From RGIG6178 sp045612885 (GTDB lineage: Bacteria; Bacillota_I; Bacilli_A; RFN20; DUOF01), in contig JAZKZZ010000037.1 in NCBI GenBank assembly GCA_045612885.1, forward strand, positions 1 through 51,425: DNA of 51,425 nucleotides, read 5' to 3'. A program made the position numbers and the translations under genes. Below are positions 23,639-32,338 of the stretch, piece after piece. How positions within the stretch are numbered: position 1 is the first letter of the stretch; each line of letters opens with the position of its first letter. Under the pieces are notes generated by a model that was not told where the DNA came from, made no database searches, and worked only from the letters and a program-made list of their open reading frames with translations.

Positions 23639-25067
23639 CACCCTCTAGAGTCCATGTCTTACTAGTGTGAATCTTAACATTTACAATACTACCAACCTTA
23701 TTAATATCTCCTTTAAAATTAACAAGTTTATTTTCTTCACTATATCCACTTAAAATATCTTTATTTTTCTTACTAGTTCCTTCTACTAAAACCTTTATTG
23801 TTTTACCAACATATTCATCATTTCTTTTTTTAGCACTACGAGTTACTTCTTCTACTAGTCTATTAAATCTCTTCTTCTTATCTTCCATTGAAACATTATC
23901 TTCCATTTTAGCAGCAGGGGTTCCAACTCTAGGAGAATAAATAAATGTATATGCACTATCATATTCACATTCTCTTACAGCTTTTAAAGTGTTTTCAAAT
24001 TGCTCCTCAGTTTCATTTGGAAAACCTACAATGATATCTGTACTAATACTAGCATTCTTTACTTTACTTCTTATTTCATCATATAACTCTTTATATTCTT
24101 TGTAAGAATATCTTCTACCCATTCTTCTTAACACTTCATCATCACCAGATTGAATAGGTAAATGAATATAAGGCATAATATTATCTCTAGTAGCAATCAT
24201 ATCTATCATTTCACTTGTAAAATTCCATGGATGACTGGTTACAAATCTAATTCTTTCAATACCCGTATCACTTACTTTTGAAAGTAATGTAGCAAAGTCA
24301 TATCCTAAATTTAAATCTTTACCATAAGCGTTAACGTTTTGACCTAATAAAGTTATTTCTTTATATCCTTCTTCTTTTAGTTCTTTAACTTCCTTTATTA
24401 TATCTTCCATTAATCTACTTCTTTCTTTTCCTCTAGTATATGGGACTATACAATATGTACAAAACTTATCACAACCATACATAATATTAACCCAAGCTTT
24501 AGTCTTACTATTTCTAGCCATCGGCAAATTTTCCACTATTTCATTATTATTAGATAAAACTTCTACTACTCTTTCTTTATTAAATAAAGCTTCTTTTAAA
24601 AGTAGTGGTAATCTATTGATATTGTGAGTTCCAAAAACAAGATCAATATAAGGATAACTTTCCAAGATTTTATCTACAATATGCGGTTGTTGCGCCATAC
24701 ATCCACAAATACCAAAAATAACATCTGGGTTTACTCTTTTTAATTTTTTTAAAGCTCCTATTTCACCAAATACTTTTTCTTCTGCATTTTCTCTTACTGC
24801 ACAAGTATTAAGTAAAATCACATCAGCTTCTTCTACATCATCAGCTTTAGAGTATCCTAAAAATTCTAGAATTCCTGAAATAGTTTCTCCATCTGCTTCA
24901 TTACCTTGACATCCATAGGTTCTAACAAAATATTTTTTATCTTTACCTATATTTTTAGTAATTTCATCGACACTTAAACCTTCATAACTCACAGTAACTC
25001 TTTCTTTACTTCTTTTGGCTTCCTCACTAAGTGATGGCTTTTTAAAATACACACTATAATCCTTCAT
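23625..25067 (-). CDS. miaB: tRNA-2-methylthio-N6-isopentenyladenosine synthase MiaB
   Basis: A 480-residue radical-SAM methylthiotransferase. The N-terminal UPF0004 domain has three cluster cysteines (TYGCQGNEAD, LNTCAVRENAEEK, GICGCMAQQ). The radical-SAM CxxxCxxC is in CDKFCTYCIVPYTRGKERSR, and a C-terminal TRAM domain follows (~415-478). It adds the 2-methylthio group to i6A37 of tRNAs. The ~45-residue N-terminal extension is normal for Firmicutes MiaB. It ends overlapping ymcA and begins 2 bases after the ABC permease gene. Confidence 0.96.
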   Translation of the reverse strand: MKDYSVYFKKPSLSEEAKRSKERVTVSYEGLSVDEITKNIGKDKKYFVRTYGCQGNEADGETISGILEFLGYSKADDVEEADVILLNTCAVRENAEEKVFGEIGALKKLKRVNPDVIFGICGCMAQQPHIVDKILESYPYIDLVFGTHNINRLPLLLKEALFNKERVVEVLSNNNEIVENLPMARNSKTKAWVNIMYGCDKFCTYCIVPYTRGKERSRLMEDIIKEVKELKEEGYKEITLLGQNVNAYGKDLNLGYDFATLLSKVSDTGIERIRFVTSHPWNFTSEMIDMIATRDNIMPYIHLPIQSGDDEVLRRMGRRYSYKEYKELYDEIRSKVKNASISTDIIVGFPNETEEQFENTLKAVRECEYDSAYTFIYSPRVGTPAAKMEDNVSMEDKKKRFNRLVEEVTRSAKKRNDEYVGKTIKVLVEGTSKKNKDILSGYSEENKLVNFKGDINKVGSIVNVKIHTSKTWTLEGDEVE

Positions 25068-25068
25068 A

Positions 25069-26736
25069 CTATCCTACCTTACTAAATAATTTCACTTCAT
25101 TCTTTTTAACAATTATATTTATTAAAATATATAACACTAATAATATTACACTTGTAACAGTAAATATCAAGTATATATTTATATTACTATTTAATAAAAG
25201 TATCCCTAGAACTATAAATAAAGCGGCCATAGCTACACTGATCAAACATGATATAAATACATTAAAATTTTGTTTAACAGCCTCATTTTCATCTTTCCAA
25301 TCTAATCTTGGTCTAACTAAATCTACGATTACAGACAAATAACTGGTTATTAAAACTGCTAGACATAAAGGTATATTTACTATTAAAAGATAAATTGATG
25401 GAGCTTTAAGTGCTATCATACATATTATTTCTACAAGCGCAATTATGATACAATCAATTATAAATGAAAAACAAACTTTAGCATCTAATTGCGTTTTCAA
25501 CCCTATAGGCATTGATTTTAGATATGCTGCACTACTTCCATCCCTAGATATTGCACTACTAGAAGGTGATGATATAGAACATAAAATCATTATTATTCCT
25601 ATAGTAATAAACAAGACTCCTGGACTATTAAAATTAATAAATGAAGAAAGATTACTAATACTTTCTCCTTCACTAGAAAATCCTAAAGCTAAAGAGATTG
25701 CAAGAATAAACGGAAATATAACATTTATAATCACAACATTAAGCATAAACACTGGAGTTCTTTTAATAATCAACCATTCTTTAGATAGCAGTTCTTTGAA
25801 ACATCCACCTTTATTGCTTTTATAAACTTTTTCCAATTCAACTTTTTTATTAGCATTAACTCCATTGTCTTTTGTTAATCCCTTTATGTATAATTTGTCT
25901 CCTACAAAATATAAAATAACCATTGATAAAACATTGATTCCTATAAATGTCATCATGGAGGAAAACCCTAAAAATTCATTACAATATCTTAATGAATATG
26001 TAGCACTATTAAACAAAGGAAACAACCATTTACTAATCCTTATAAGACTAGAAAAATCACCATTAAGAATAGCCATTGGTTCTTTACTTGTTCCAATACT
26101 CATCATATATTCAAGTCCAAAACTATAAATAAAAGCAAATATTAAAATTAATCCTGTCATGATATACATAAACAAATCTTTTTTCTTAGAAAATTTAAAT
26201 ATTTTATTGGAAAGCATAAGTATAATTGACATGATAACTGATGGTATAACCGGCATAAGTATAAATATTAATGATGAATAAACATAATATAATACTGAAG
26301 CACCACTTCCTATTCCAACTCCTAAGATAACAGGAAAAATAAACATCAATAAGATAAAATATTCGCTAATAAGAGATGCTAAAAACTTTGATATTAATAG
26401 TTCGCTAGATTTTATTGGCAAAGGTAATAATTGTTCACTATCTTTACTAAAATAAAAAACACTAATGATAGAAAAAACACCAAAAATAATACTAGTTAAT
26501 CCTCCAAGTGGAATAACGAAAGATATAATTAGATTACTCAAATCATAAGATTTCAATATTAAGTTAAGTGAAAAAATCATTGGTATTCCAATACTTGCAA
26601 CACAAAATAGCATAATAAGTCCAAAAGCAATAGCATTACCTTTTGTACTTACTTCCTTTCCCTTCTTCTTCCTACCACTGAAAGCGAATACATTATTTTT
26701 TATAAGTACTTTAGTAAGTGTAACAATATTACTCAT
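25069..26736 (-). CDS. ABC-type exporter permease (multi-TM)
   Basis: A 555-residue membrane protein with about 12 predicted helices in two halves (~35-280 and ~335-540), joined by a hydrophilic Lys-rich segment near 285-315. The layout is that of a fused ABC-2-type permease pair, as in Firmicutes ABC exporters of unknown substrate. A DGSSAAYLKSMP segment (~395) resembles the coupling region of this family. It overlaps the ATPase gene by 8 bases, so the two form one transporter. Confidence 0.8.
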   Translation of the reverse strand: MSNIVTLTKVLIKNNVFAFSGRKKKGKEVSTKGNAIAFGLIMLFCVASIGIPMIFSLNLILKSYDLSNLIISFVIPLGGLTSIIFGVFSIISVFYFSKDSEQLLPLPIKSSELLISKFLASLISEYFILLMFIFPVILGVGIGSGASVLYYVYSSLIFILMPVIPSVIMSIILMLSNKIFKFSKKKDLFMYIMTGLILIFAFIYSFGLEYMMSIGTSKEPMAILNGDFSSLIRISKWLFPLFNSATYSLRYCNEFLGFSSMMTFIGINVLSMVILYFVGDKLYIKGLTKDNGVNANKKVELEKVYKSNKGGCFKELLSKEWLIIKRTPVFMLNVVIINVIFPFILAISLALGFSSEGESISNLSSFINFNSPGVLFITIGIIMILCSISSPSSSAISRDGSSAAYLKSMPIGLKTQLDAKVCFSFIIDCIIIALVEIICMIALKAPSIYLLIVNIPLCLAVLITSYLSVIVDLVRPRLDWKDENEAVKQNFNVFISCLISVAMAALFIVLGILLLNSNINIYLIFTVTSVILLVLYILINIIVKKNEVKLFSKVG

Positions 26737-27448
26737 GATCTACTAACTCCAAAAAGATTTCTTCTAAAGAATCATCTTTTTTATTTTTTAAATCTTTTAG
26801 TTCACCATCAAAAATAATCTTGCCTTTGTTAATTATAAAAACATGATCGCATATTTTTTCAGCCACTTCTAATACATGTGTTGAAAATAAGACAATATTA
26901 CCATTATCCGCATGTTCTCTCATCATTTGTTTTAATGTATGACTAGATCTAGGATCTAATCCGGTCAATGGTTCATCTAATATCCATATTTTTGGATTAT
27001 GAATAAGAGCACCAATAACATTAATTTTTTGTCTCATACCATGAGAATAACTCTCAATTCTATCATTTAAAACAGTATCCATTTCAAATAATTTGCTATA
27101 TTTAAAAATTTTCTCTTTTAAATCTAATTCATCTACTTTATAAACTTTACCAATAAATTTAAGATATTCTATTCCTTTGAGTTTTAAAAACATGTCAGGA
27201 TTATCACTAACAAAAGCAAATTCTTGTTTAGCCATTGTGCTATCATTAACGATATCATAACCATTAATCTTTATACTTCCTTGGTCTGGAGTTAGTATAC
27301 CTGTAAGCATCTTTAAAGTAGTAGTTTTTCCTGCTCCATTAGGACCTAAAAACCCATATATTTTTCCTTCATTTACCTCTAAATTCAAATTATCAACTGC
27401 TTTAAAATCCTTTCCAAATATTTTGCTAATATTAGTAAATGTTATCAT
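26729..27448 (-). CDS. ABC transporter ATP-binding protein
   Basis: A 239-residue ATPase with Walker A GPNGAGKTT (~35), Q-loop VSDNPDMFLK, signature YSHGMRQKI (usual LSGGQ replaced by SHGMR, common in ABC-2 exporters), Walker B IWILDEPLTGLD and an H-loop STHVLE. It pairs with the downstream permease in an export system; the substrate is unknown. It is the first gene of an ABC-miaB-ymcA transcription unit. The start ATG follows GAGGAGAG. Confidence 0.88.
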   Translation of the reverse strand: MITFTNISKIFGKDFKAVDNLNLEVNEGKIYGFLGPNGAGKTTTLKMLTGILTPDQGSIKINGYDIVNDSTMAKQEFAFVSDNPDMFLKLKGIEYLKFIGKVYKVDELDLKEKIFKYSKLFEMDTVLNDRIESYSHGMRQKINVIGALIHNPKIWILDEPLTGLDPRSSHTLKQMMREHADNGNIVLFSTHVLEVAEKICDHVFIINKGKIIFDGELKDLKNKKDDSLEEIFLELVDHE

Positions 27449-27510
27449 CTTAATCTCTCCTCATTATTAGTTATTATATCACTTTCGTTCCATTTTCCCT
27501 ATTTAAGACA

Positions 27511-27538
27511 TAGAAAAAAATAGCCCTTTAGGCTATTT
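27511..27538 (-). terminator. Terminator of spoVS
   Basis: Minus strand AAATAGCC-TAAAG-GGCTATTT followed by T, overlapping the spoVS stop codon. Confidence 0.85.
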
Positions 27539-27797
27539 AGATTAATTTAATTTCTAACTTGATCGCGGTTTTAATTTCATTATCTATCTTCACTTCTAAA
27601 AATGAAGGTATACTTACTAAATCTTGACCACTAGGAATAAGATATCCCCTAGCTATTGCAATTGATTTAACAGTTTGATTCAATGCACCTGCTCCAATTG
27701 AATGAATTTCAGTTTTTCCTTCCTCTTTTAAAATATTCACTAAAGCTCCTGCCACCAAATTAGGATTTGATTTAGATGACACTTTCAATATTTCCAT
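27537..27797 (-). CDS. spoVS: Stage V sporulation protein S
   Basis: An 86-residue protein, the exact length of Bacillus SpoVS. It has the conserved Alba-like pattern MEILKVSSKSNPNLVAGALV, SIGAGALNQTVKSIAIARGY and KIDNEIKTAIKLEI. SpoVS is needed for late coat and cortex steps in Bacillus, but homologues also occur in non-sporulating bacteria such as Thermus. It keeps its Bacillus neighbourhood downstream of rny-ymdB, with the OLE/oapA/mntP insert between. The start ATG follows GGAGGAT. Confidence 0.95.
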   Translation of the reverse strand: MEILKVSSKSNPNLVAGALVNILKEEGKTEIHSIGAGALNQTVKSIAIARGYLIPSGQDLVSIPSFLEVKIDNEIKTAIKLEIKLI

Positions 27798-27857
27798 ATA
27801 TTATCCTCCAATACTAGAGTATATGGTAATTTATAAATATTTATTCAATCTATTTAA

Positions 27858-28424
27858 TTAAAAAAATATTCCTTTAATAAATATTTCTATTCCTATCAAT
27901 ATAAGAATTATTCCTCCTGTAGTCTCTGCTATATTTTCTAGCTTAGTTCCAAATTTTTTTCCAATCACAACGCCAATATAACATATAATAAATGTAACTA
28001 AAGCTATTAACGATACACTAATTAGTGCTTCGCTTAAGGTATAATTAGACATTGTAACTCCTACTGATAGTGCATCAATGGATGTAGCAATAGATTGAAG
28101 TAATACAACTACTATAGTGAGGTTCTTTTCTACATTTTTGTATTCGTGATTTCTTCCATCAATTATCATTTTAATTCCTAATGTTGTAAGTAGTAACAAA
28201 GATAATATTGGAATAATCCAAATGACATTTTTAAATATAGCATGTCCTAAAAAATATCCAATAAGTGGCATACTTCCTTGAAAAACAGCAAACATTAGAG
28301 CGATAAAAACAATCTTTGAAATCTTCATTTTAGAGTCTTTTAATCCATCAGCCATAGAAACAGCACAAGCATCCATTGCTAATCCTATACCTAAAAATAT
28401 ACTAGTTAAAATCATTTCACCCAT
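27858..28424 (-). CDS. mntP: MntP-type manganese efflux pump
   Basis: A 188-residue protein with six predicted helices in two repeats. Each repeat carries the family's acidic motif: LGIGLAMDACAVSMADG near the N-terminus and QSIATSIDALSVGVTMS in the middle. MntP exports Mn2+ across the cytoplasmic membrane. No yybP-ykoY manganese riboswitch is visible in the short upstream gap. ATG 28424 is chosen, with ATG 28415 as alternative. It lies directly downstream of the OLE-RNA/oapA unit. Confidence 0.88.
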   Translation of the reverse strand: MGEMILTSIFLGIGLAMDACAVSMADGLKDSKMKISKIVFIALMFAVFQGSMPLIGYFLGHAIFKNVIWIIPILSLLLLTTLGIKMIIDGRNHEYKNVEKNLTIVVVLLQSIATSIDALSVGVTMSNYTLSEALISVSLIALVTFIICYIGVVIGKKFGTKLENIAETTGGIILILIGIEIFIKGIFF

Positions 28425-28476
28425 TTGTATCACTCTTTTCACACTTATAACTATATCAAATTTAATCTTATTTTAT

Positions 28477-28504
28477 TGAAAAGTCACTTTAATTAAGTGA
28501 CTAA
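28477..28504 (-). terminator. Terminator after oapA
   Basis: Minus strand AGTCACTT-AATTA-AAGTGACT followed by TTTT, overlapping the oapA stop codon TAG. Confidence 0.7.
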
Positions 28505-29100
28505 TTTTTATTTTTTAGCGATAATTTACCAAAAGTAAATAAATTAACGATTTTACCTAATACTAATACTATTGGAGTGCAGTTATCCATAGCAATTCTT
28601 TTTCCCATTGCTTTACCAAATATAATAATTCCTGCGATAGTAGCACTTACAACTGAAGCAATAAATACAATTTGCATGCTATCACTAATGCCAGAAATTA
28701 ATTTTGCAGTAACAACAGCGCCTGCAGCACCACTTAATATTCCACATATATCTCCCAGAATATCAGCAATAATACTAGCTACTTTATCAGCATTTTTAAT
28801 TAAAATAATTGATTCTTTAGAACCTTTTATTTTTTTTGCAGCCATCGCTCTAAATGGTTCTTCCGTAGCTGCCGTAATAGCAACTCCAATAATATCAGTT
28901 ATAACAGAAATGAACATAAAAACAACTATAACTAAAATTGCTACAAATAACGTAGCACCACTAAGGGCTAGTTCACTTATAAAACTGAAAGTGAATGACA
29001 AAACGAGAGCAACCATTAAAACAATTAAAGGCCACCTAAAATATTCTTTAAATACACTTTTTTTAACATTCTTTTTCTTTCTTTCTAATCTATGTTTCAT
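28501..29100 (-). CDS. oapA: OLE-associated protein OapA (DUF21-like membrane protein)
   Basis: A 199-residue protein. A basic N-terminus (KHRLERKKKNVKK) is followed by about four TM helices: ~22-43, ~48-75 (VITDIIGVAITAA), ~112-135 and ~140-165. Between them is the conserved cytosolic stretch EEPFRAMAAKKIKGSKESI and LIKNADKVASIIADILGD. This is the DUF21 core of CorB/CNNM Mg2+ transporters without CBS domains, the build of OapA, the partner that anchors OLE RNA at the membrane. Its position immediately downstream of a ~590-nt structured RNA supports this. The start ATG follows GAAAGGA. Confidence 0.85.
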   Translation of the reverse strand: MKHRLERKKKNVKKSVFKEYFRWPLIVLMVALVLSFTFSFISELALSGATLFVAILVIVVFMFISVITDIIGVAITAATEEPFRAMAAKKIKGSKESIILIKNADKVASIIADILGDICGILSGAAGAVVTAKLISGISDSMQIVFIASVVSATIAGIIIFGKAMGKRIAMDNCTPIVLVLGKIVNLFTFGKLSLKNKN

Positions 29101-29114
29101 TTATATAATCCTTT

Positions 29115-29152
29115 CAAAAAAAACGCAGCGTCAATCGACCCTGCCGTTTTTC
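29115..29152 (-). terminator. Terminator between OLE RNA and oapA
   Basis: Minus strand ACGGCAG...CTGCGT hairpin followed by T8, defining the probable 3' end of the RNA. OapA expression then needs read-through or processing. Confidence 0.75.
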
Positions 29153-29707
29153 ATTTCTAGAAGGTAGTGAATCAAGTAAACCTTATGTCTTAGGTTCGGT
29201 AGAATTTCTCAAACTCACGCTTAGCGTTACCACTAGAGCAGTTTCCTATTAAGCAAGTTTACGCACCGAATCGCCACTTAGAACATACTATAATCCTTAA
29301 TCCACCTAAGTCCTCTTAACAGCCTAGAAGTTTTCCTTACCAATTTTAGTTACCACTATCTTGTTTTGCAAAGGTAATTTCATATCTAATTTAATACTAA
29401 AATAGGCCTCTTTTAATATAAATTAAACGCGATAATCCCATACATTCACTCAAAGCAGGCTACACTGCACACATTTTACTGCAATACAGGTTCTACATAG
29501 GGAGTGTTTTCGCACCCATCTATGTCTCCACGAAAATTGGGACGGATACTATATGCCATTATAGTGCGCCCAATAATCTTAACTCCCAGCACTCACCCCA
29601 GTTTGGGCAACCAAAGCAAGCACCAGAAACTTCATCGATATGCCCTTAAGCGCCTCTTTCATCGCCTTCATGGTAGTAAAATCGACTAGGATACTGCACC
29701 TTCTACG
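29115..29707 (-). ncRNA. ole: OLE (ornate large extremophilic) RNA
   Basis: A gene-free stretch of about 590 nt on the minus strand has much higher GC than its surroundings and many short complementary segments, with a consensus promoter at one end and an intrinsic terminator at the other. Length (~600 nt) and placement immediately upstream of oapA match OLE RNA, which forms a membrane RNP with OapA. In Bacillus halodurans OLE is linked to tolerance of alcohol, cold and Mg2+ stress. It is not tmRNA (no tRNA-like CCA end), RNase P or rRNA. Short ORFs inside are not credible genes. The call rests on size, context and structure; a covariance-model match was not run. Confidence 0.8.
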
Positions 29708-29713
29708 ATACTA

Positions 29714-29742
29714 ATTATACCATAAATTGAAATTTAAATCAA
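29714..29742 (-). promoter_or_regulatory. Promoter of OLE RNA
   Basis: Minus strand TTGATT (29737-29742), 17-base spacer, consensus TATAAT (29714-29719) with an extended -10 TGG immediately upstream. The predicted start is near 29707. Confidence 0.8.
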
Positions 29743-29794
29743 ATTGGTACAATCTAGTATTATTAAATGTTTATTCATTGAAATTTATTAACAT

Positions 29795-29821
29795 AAAAAG
29801 TGCAGTAGTTGACTGCACTTA
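29795..29821 (-). terminator. Terminator of the rny-ymdB unit
   Basis: Minus strand AAGTGCAGT-CAAC-ACTGCACTT followed by TTT, overlapping the ymdB stop codon. Confidence 0.85.
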
Positions 29822-30631
29822 ATCTAATAAAGTGATTTCTTGTTTATTTGGAGTTATATATATCCTTTTTATAAAATTAGCTCTACCTTTTTCTTCGTCA
29901 ATATCCAAATAAACAGCATTAAATTCTACTTCTTCGCTATCTTCAGGTTTATTAGCTTTAAAATCTTGATCTTTAGAGAATAATATAGCATTACCATTAT
30001 TAACTCCTAAAACACTATCATAAGCACCACAATAACCAACATCGCTAATATATGCTGTACCTTTTTTAAATACTTGATTATCGGAAGTTTGAACATGAGT
30101 GTGAGTCCCTATAATCGCACTAACTCTTCCATCAAAGTACTTAGCAAAACTCTTCTTTTCTCCTGTGGCTTCACCATGGAAATCCACAATATGTATTTTT
30201 TCTTTTGAAAAATCCACAATATCATCCAGAGCATCAAAAGGGTTAGTAATTACTTTTCCTCTTATATTCATATATACTCTCCCAATAACATTTGTAATTC
30301 TAACTTTTACACCTTTAACTTCAATTACTTTACTTCCATCGCCATCATAAGTATCTTTTAAGTTAATGGGTCTAATAATATCATTTTTGTTTCTAAGTAA
30401 TGAACATATATCATCGTTATTTAAAAAGTGATTTCCTAAAGTTATAAAATCCACACCAGCATTTTTTATTTCAGCATAATTTTTTGCACTTAATCCTCTT
30501 CCATGAGTAGTGTTCTCTCCATTAAGGATCACTAAATCTATTTCATATTTTTCTTTAATTAAAGGAAGATATCTATGTAAAGATAATCTTCCACTCTTAC
30601 CATAAATATCTCCTATAAATAATATTTTCAT
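29819..30631 (-). CDS. ymdB: YmdB-type metallophosphoesterase
   Basis: A 270-residue calcineurin-like phosphodiesterase with the metal-site motifs GDIYGKSGR (residues 7-15), NGENTTHGRG (~37), TLGNHFLNND (~65), DFHGEATGEK (~150) and GTHTHVQTSD (~175). In Bacillus YmdB hydrolyses 2',3'-cyclic nucleotides and affects biofilm and motility decisions. The rny-ymdB order is conserved: it begins 2 bases after the rny stop. Confidence 0.93.
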   Translation of the reverse strand: MKILFIGDIYGKSGRLSLHRYLPLIKEKYEIDLVILNGENTTHGRGLSAKNYAEIKNAGVDFITLGNHFLNNDDICSLLRNKNDIIRPINLKDTYDGDGSKVIEVKGVKVRITNVIGRVYMNIRGKVITNPFDALDDIVDFSKEKIHIVDFHGEATGEKKSFAKYFDGRVSAIIGTHTHVQTSDNQVFKKGTAYISDVGYCGAYDSVLGVNNGNAILFSKDQDFKANKPEDSEEVEFNAVYLDIDEEKGRANFIKRIYITPNKQEITLLD

Positions 30632-30633
30632 AA

Positions 30634-32184
30634 TTATTTAGCTACCTCATTAGCTCTAACTTCTCTAATAACAGTAACTTTAATTTGACCAGGATAAGTT
30701 AATTCATTTTCAATCTTATCCTTAATATCTCTAGCAATCTTGAATGCTTTTAAATCATCTACTTTGTCAGGTACAACCATAACTCTTACTTCTCTACCTG
30801 ATTGAATAGCATAAGCTTGAGAAACTCCTTCAAAACTAGTAGATATAGCTTCTAGTTTTTCAACTCTTTGAATGTAATTTTCTAAAGTTTCACTTCTAGC
30901 GCCAGGTCTAGCAGCACTTAAAGTATCAGCAGCACTAACTAAATTAGAAATAACATTATCAGCATCAACATCACCATGGTGAGATTCAATAGCATTAATA
31001 ACTACTCTATCTTCATTATATTTTTTAGCCAATTTAGCTCCTAATTCAACATGACTTCCTTCAACCTCGAAATCTAAAGCTTTACCAATATCGTGCAATA
31101 ATCCTGCACGTCTAGCAAGATTTTGATTTAATCCTAAATCCGCGGCCATAACACCTGTTAAATATGCAACTTCCATTGAATGTCTCAAAGCGTTTTGTCC
31201 ATAACTAGTACGATATTTCAATTTACCAATAGTTTGAATCATTTCTGTAGGCATATTTGCTAAGCCTAATTCAAAAATTGCATTTTCTCCCGCCTTAATT
31301 ATAGACTCACTAACTTCTTGTTTAGCCTTTTCTACAACCTCTTCAATTCTACCAGGTTGAATTCTTCCATCCTTAATAAGATTTTCTAAAGCAACTTTAG
31401 CAATCTCTCTTCTTATAGGATCAAAACAAGAAACAGTAATAACTTCTGGAGTATCATCAATAATTAAATCAACACCAGTTAATTGCTCGATAGTTCTAAT
31501 ATTTCTTCCTTCTCTACCAATGATTCTTCCTTTTAATTCATCATTAGGTAAAGATACTGTTGTAACTGTTCTTTCATTTACTACATCTTGAGCAAATCTT
31601 TCAATAGCACTTCCTAAAATTTGTCTAGCTGTATCGTTAGCTTTTAGCTTAGCTTCTTCTTCTTTTGCTTTAATGTAAGCTGTAGTTTCATTAGATATTT
31701 TTTCTTCTACAATTCTAAATAATTCTTCTCTAGCTTGCGCTACAGTAAGTGAAGCAACTCTTTCGTATTCTTTTGTAATTGCATCACTTTTCTTATTAAT
31801 TTCAAATTCCCTATTATTCAATTGTTCTGTTTTTTCGCTTAATTGTTTTAATTTATTTTCTAAGTTTTCTTCTTTAGCAAGTAAAGCATTATCTCTACGA
31901 TTTATAGTATCTTCTCTTTGATCTAGTTTGTTTTCTGCTTCTACTAGTTCACTCTTCATTACTTTAATTTCTTCTTCTGCTTTTTGCTTCATTTCGTAAG
32001 TTAAAGCTTTTGCTTCAACTTCAGCATTACGTATTAAATTACTAGCTTTACTCTCAGCATCTTTAGTAATACTTTCAACTTTCTCATTTATTTTCTTTAC
32101 CTTACTAGATGGTAAAAAATTCATTAAACCAAATATAGCAACTCCACCAGCAATTAAACCTATAGGGAGCCAAATATACCACAT
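30634..32184 (-). CDS. rny: Ribonuclease Y
   Basis: A 516-residue protein (B. subtilis 520). It has an N-terminal TM helix (YIWLPIGLIAGGVAIFGL), a long coiled coil (~30-200), a KH domain (RIIGREGRNIRTIEQLTGVD, ~215-235) and an HD domain (LRHSMEVAYLTG, LLHDIGKALD, ESHHGD). It is the main mRNA-decay endoribonuclease of Firmicutes, anchored in the membrane. I choose ATG 32184 behind AAAGGAGG; the frame extends 29 codons farther without a ribosome-binding site. It forms a unit with ymdB and has its own promoter downstream of a terminator. Confidence 0.96.
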   Translation of the reverse strand: MWYIWLPIGLIAGGVAIFGLMNFLPSSKVKKINEKVESITKDAESKASNLIRNAEVEAKALTYEMKQKAEEEIKVMKSELVEAENKLDQREDTINRRDNALLAKEENLENKLKQLSEKTEQLNNREFEINKKSDAITKEYERVASLTVAQAREELFRIVEEKISNETTAYIKAKEEEAKLKANDTARQILGSAIERFAQDVVNERTVTTVSLPNDELKGRIIGREGRNIRTIEQLTGVDLIIDDTPEVITVSCFDPIRREIAKVALENLIKDGRIQPGRIEEVVEKAKQEVSESIIKAGENAIFELGLANMPTEMIQTIGKLKYRTSYGQNALRHSMEVAYLTGVMAADLGLNQNLARRAGLLHDIGKALDFEVEGSHVELGAKLAKKYNEDRVVINAIESHHGDVDADNVISNLVSAADTLSAARPGARSETLENYIQRVEKLEAISTSFEGVSQAYAIQSGREVRVMVVPDKVDDLKAFKIARDIKDKIENELTYPGQIKVTVIREVRANEVAK

Positions 32185-32242
32185 ATATTTTCCTCCTTTA
32201 TAAGTGATTAATTTAATAATGTATAAAAAATTATACAATAAT

Positions 32243-32271
32243 ATTGTATCTGTTTTTTTTGTGATTAACAA
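32243..32271 (-). promoter_or_regulatory. Promoter of rny-ymdB with overlapping palindrome
   Basis: Minus strand TTGTTA (32266-32271), 17-base spacer, TACAAT (32243-32248). The -10 is part of ATACAAT-ATT-ATTGTAT (32233-32249), a possible operator or an unpaired symmetry of AT-rich DNA. Confidence 0.5.
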
Positions 32272-32302
32272 TAAAGTGAGTAAAAACTTTTTTTAAGACT
32301 AT

Positions 32303-32338
32303 AAAAAAATAAAAGTGGTTATTTTAAATAACCACCAT
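32303..32338 (-). terminator. Terminator of the recA-containing unit
   Basis: Minus strand GTGGTTATTT/AAATAACCAC arms followed by a T-rich tract, overlapping the stop codon of the 113-residue gene. Confidence 0.8.

Noticed and set aside
28425..28500. yybP-ykoY manganese riboswitch before mntP
   Set aside because: The gap is too short and holds mainly the oapA terminator.
29504..29689. A 61-codon open frame on the plus strand
   Set aside because: It lies antisense to the structured OLE RNA, has no Shine-Dalgarno and no recognisable product.
29115..29707. tmRNA, 23S fragment or RNase P RNA as identity of the large RNA
   Set aside because: No tRNA-like end with CCA, no tag reading frame, no rRNA core motifs; RNase P RNA is at 36857-37194. 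Context with oapA fits OLE.
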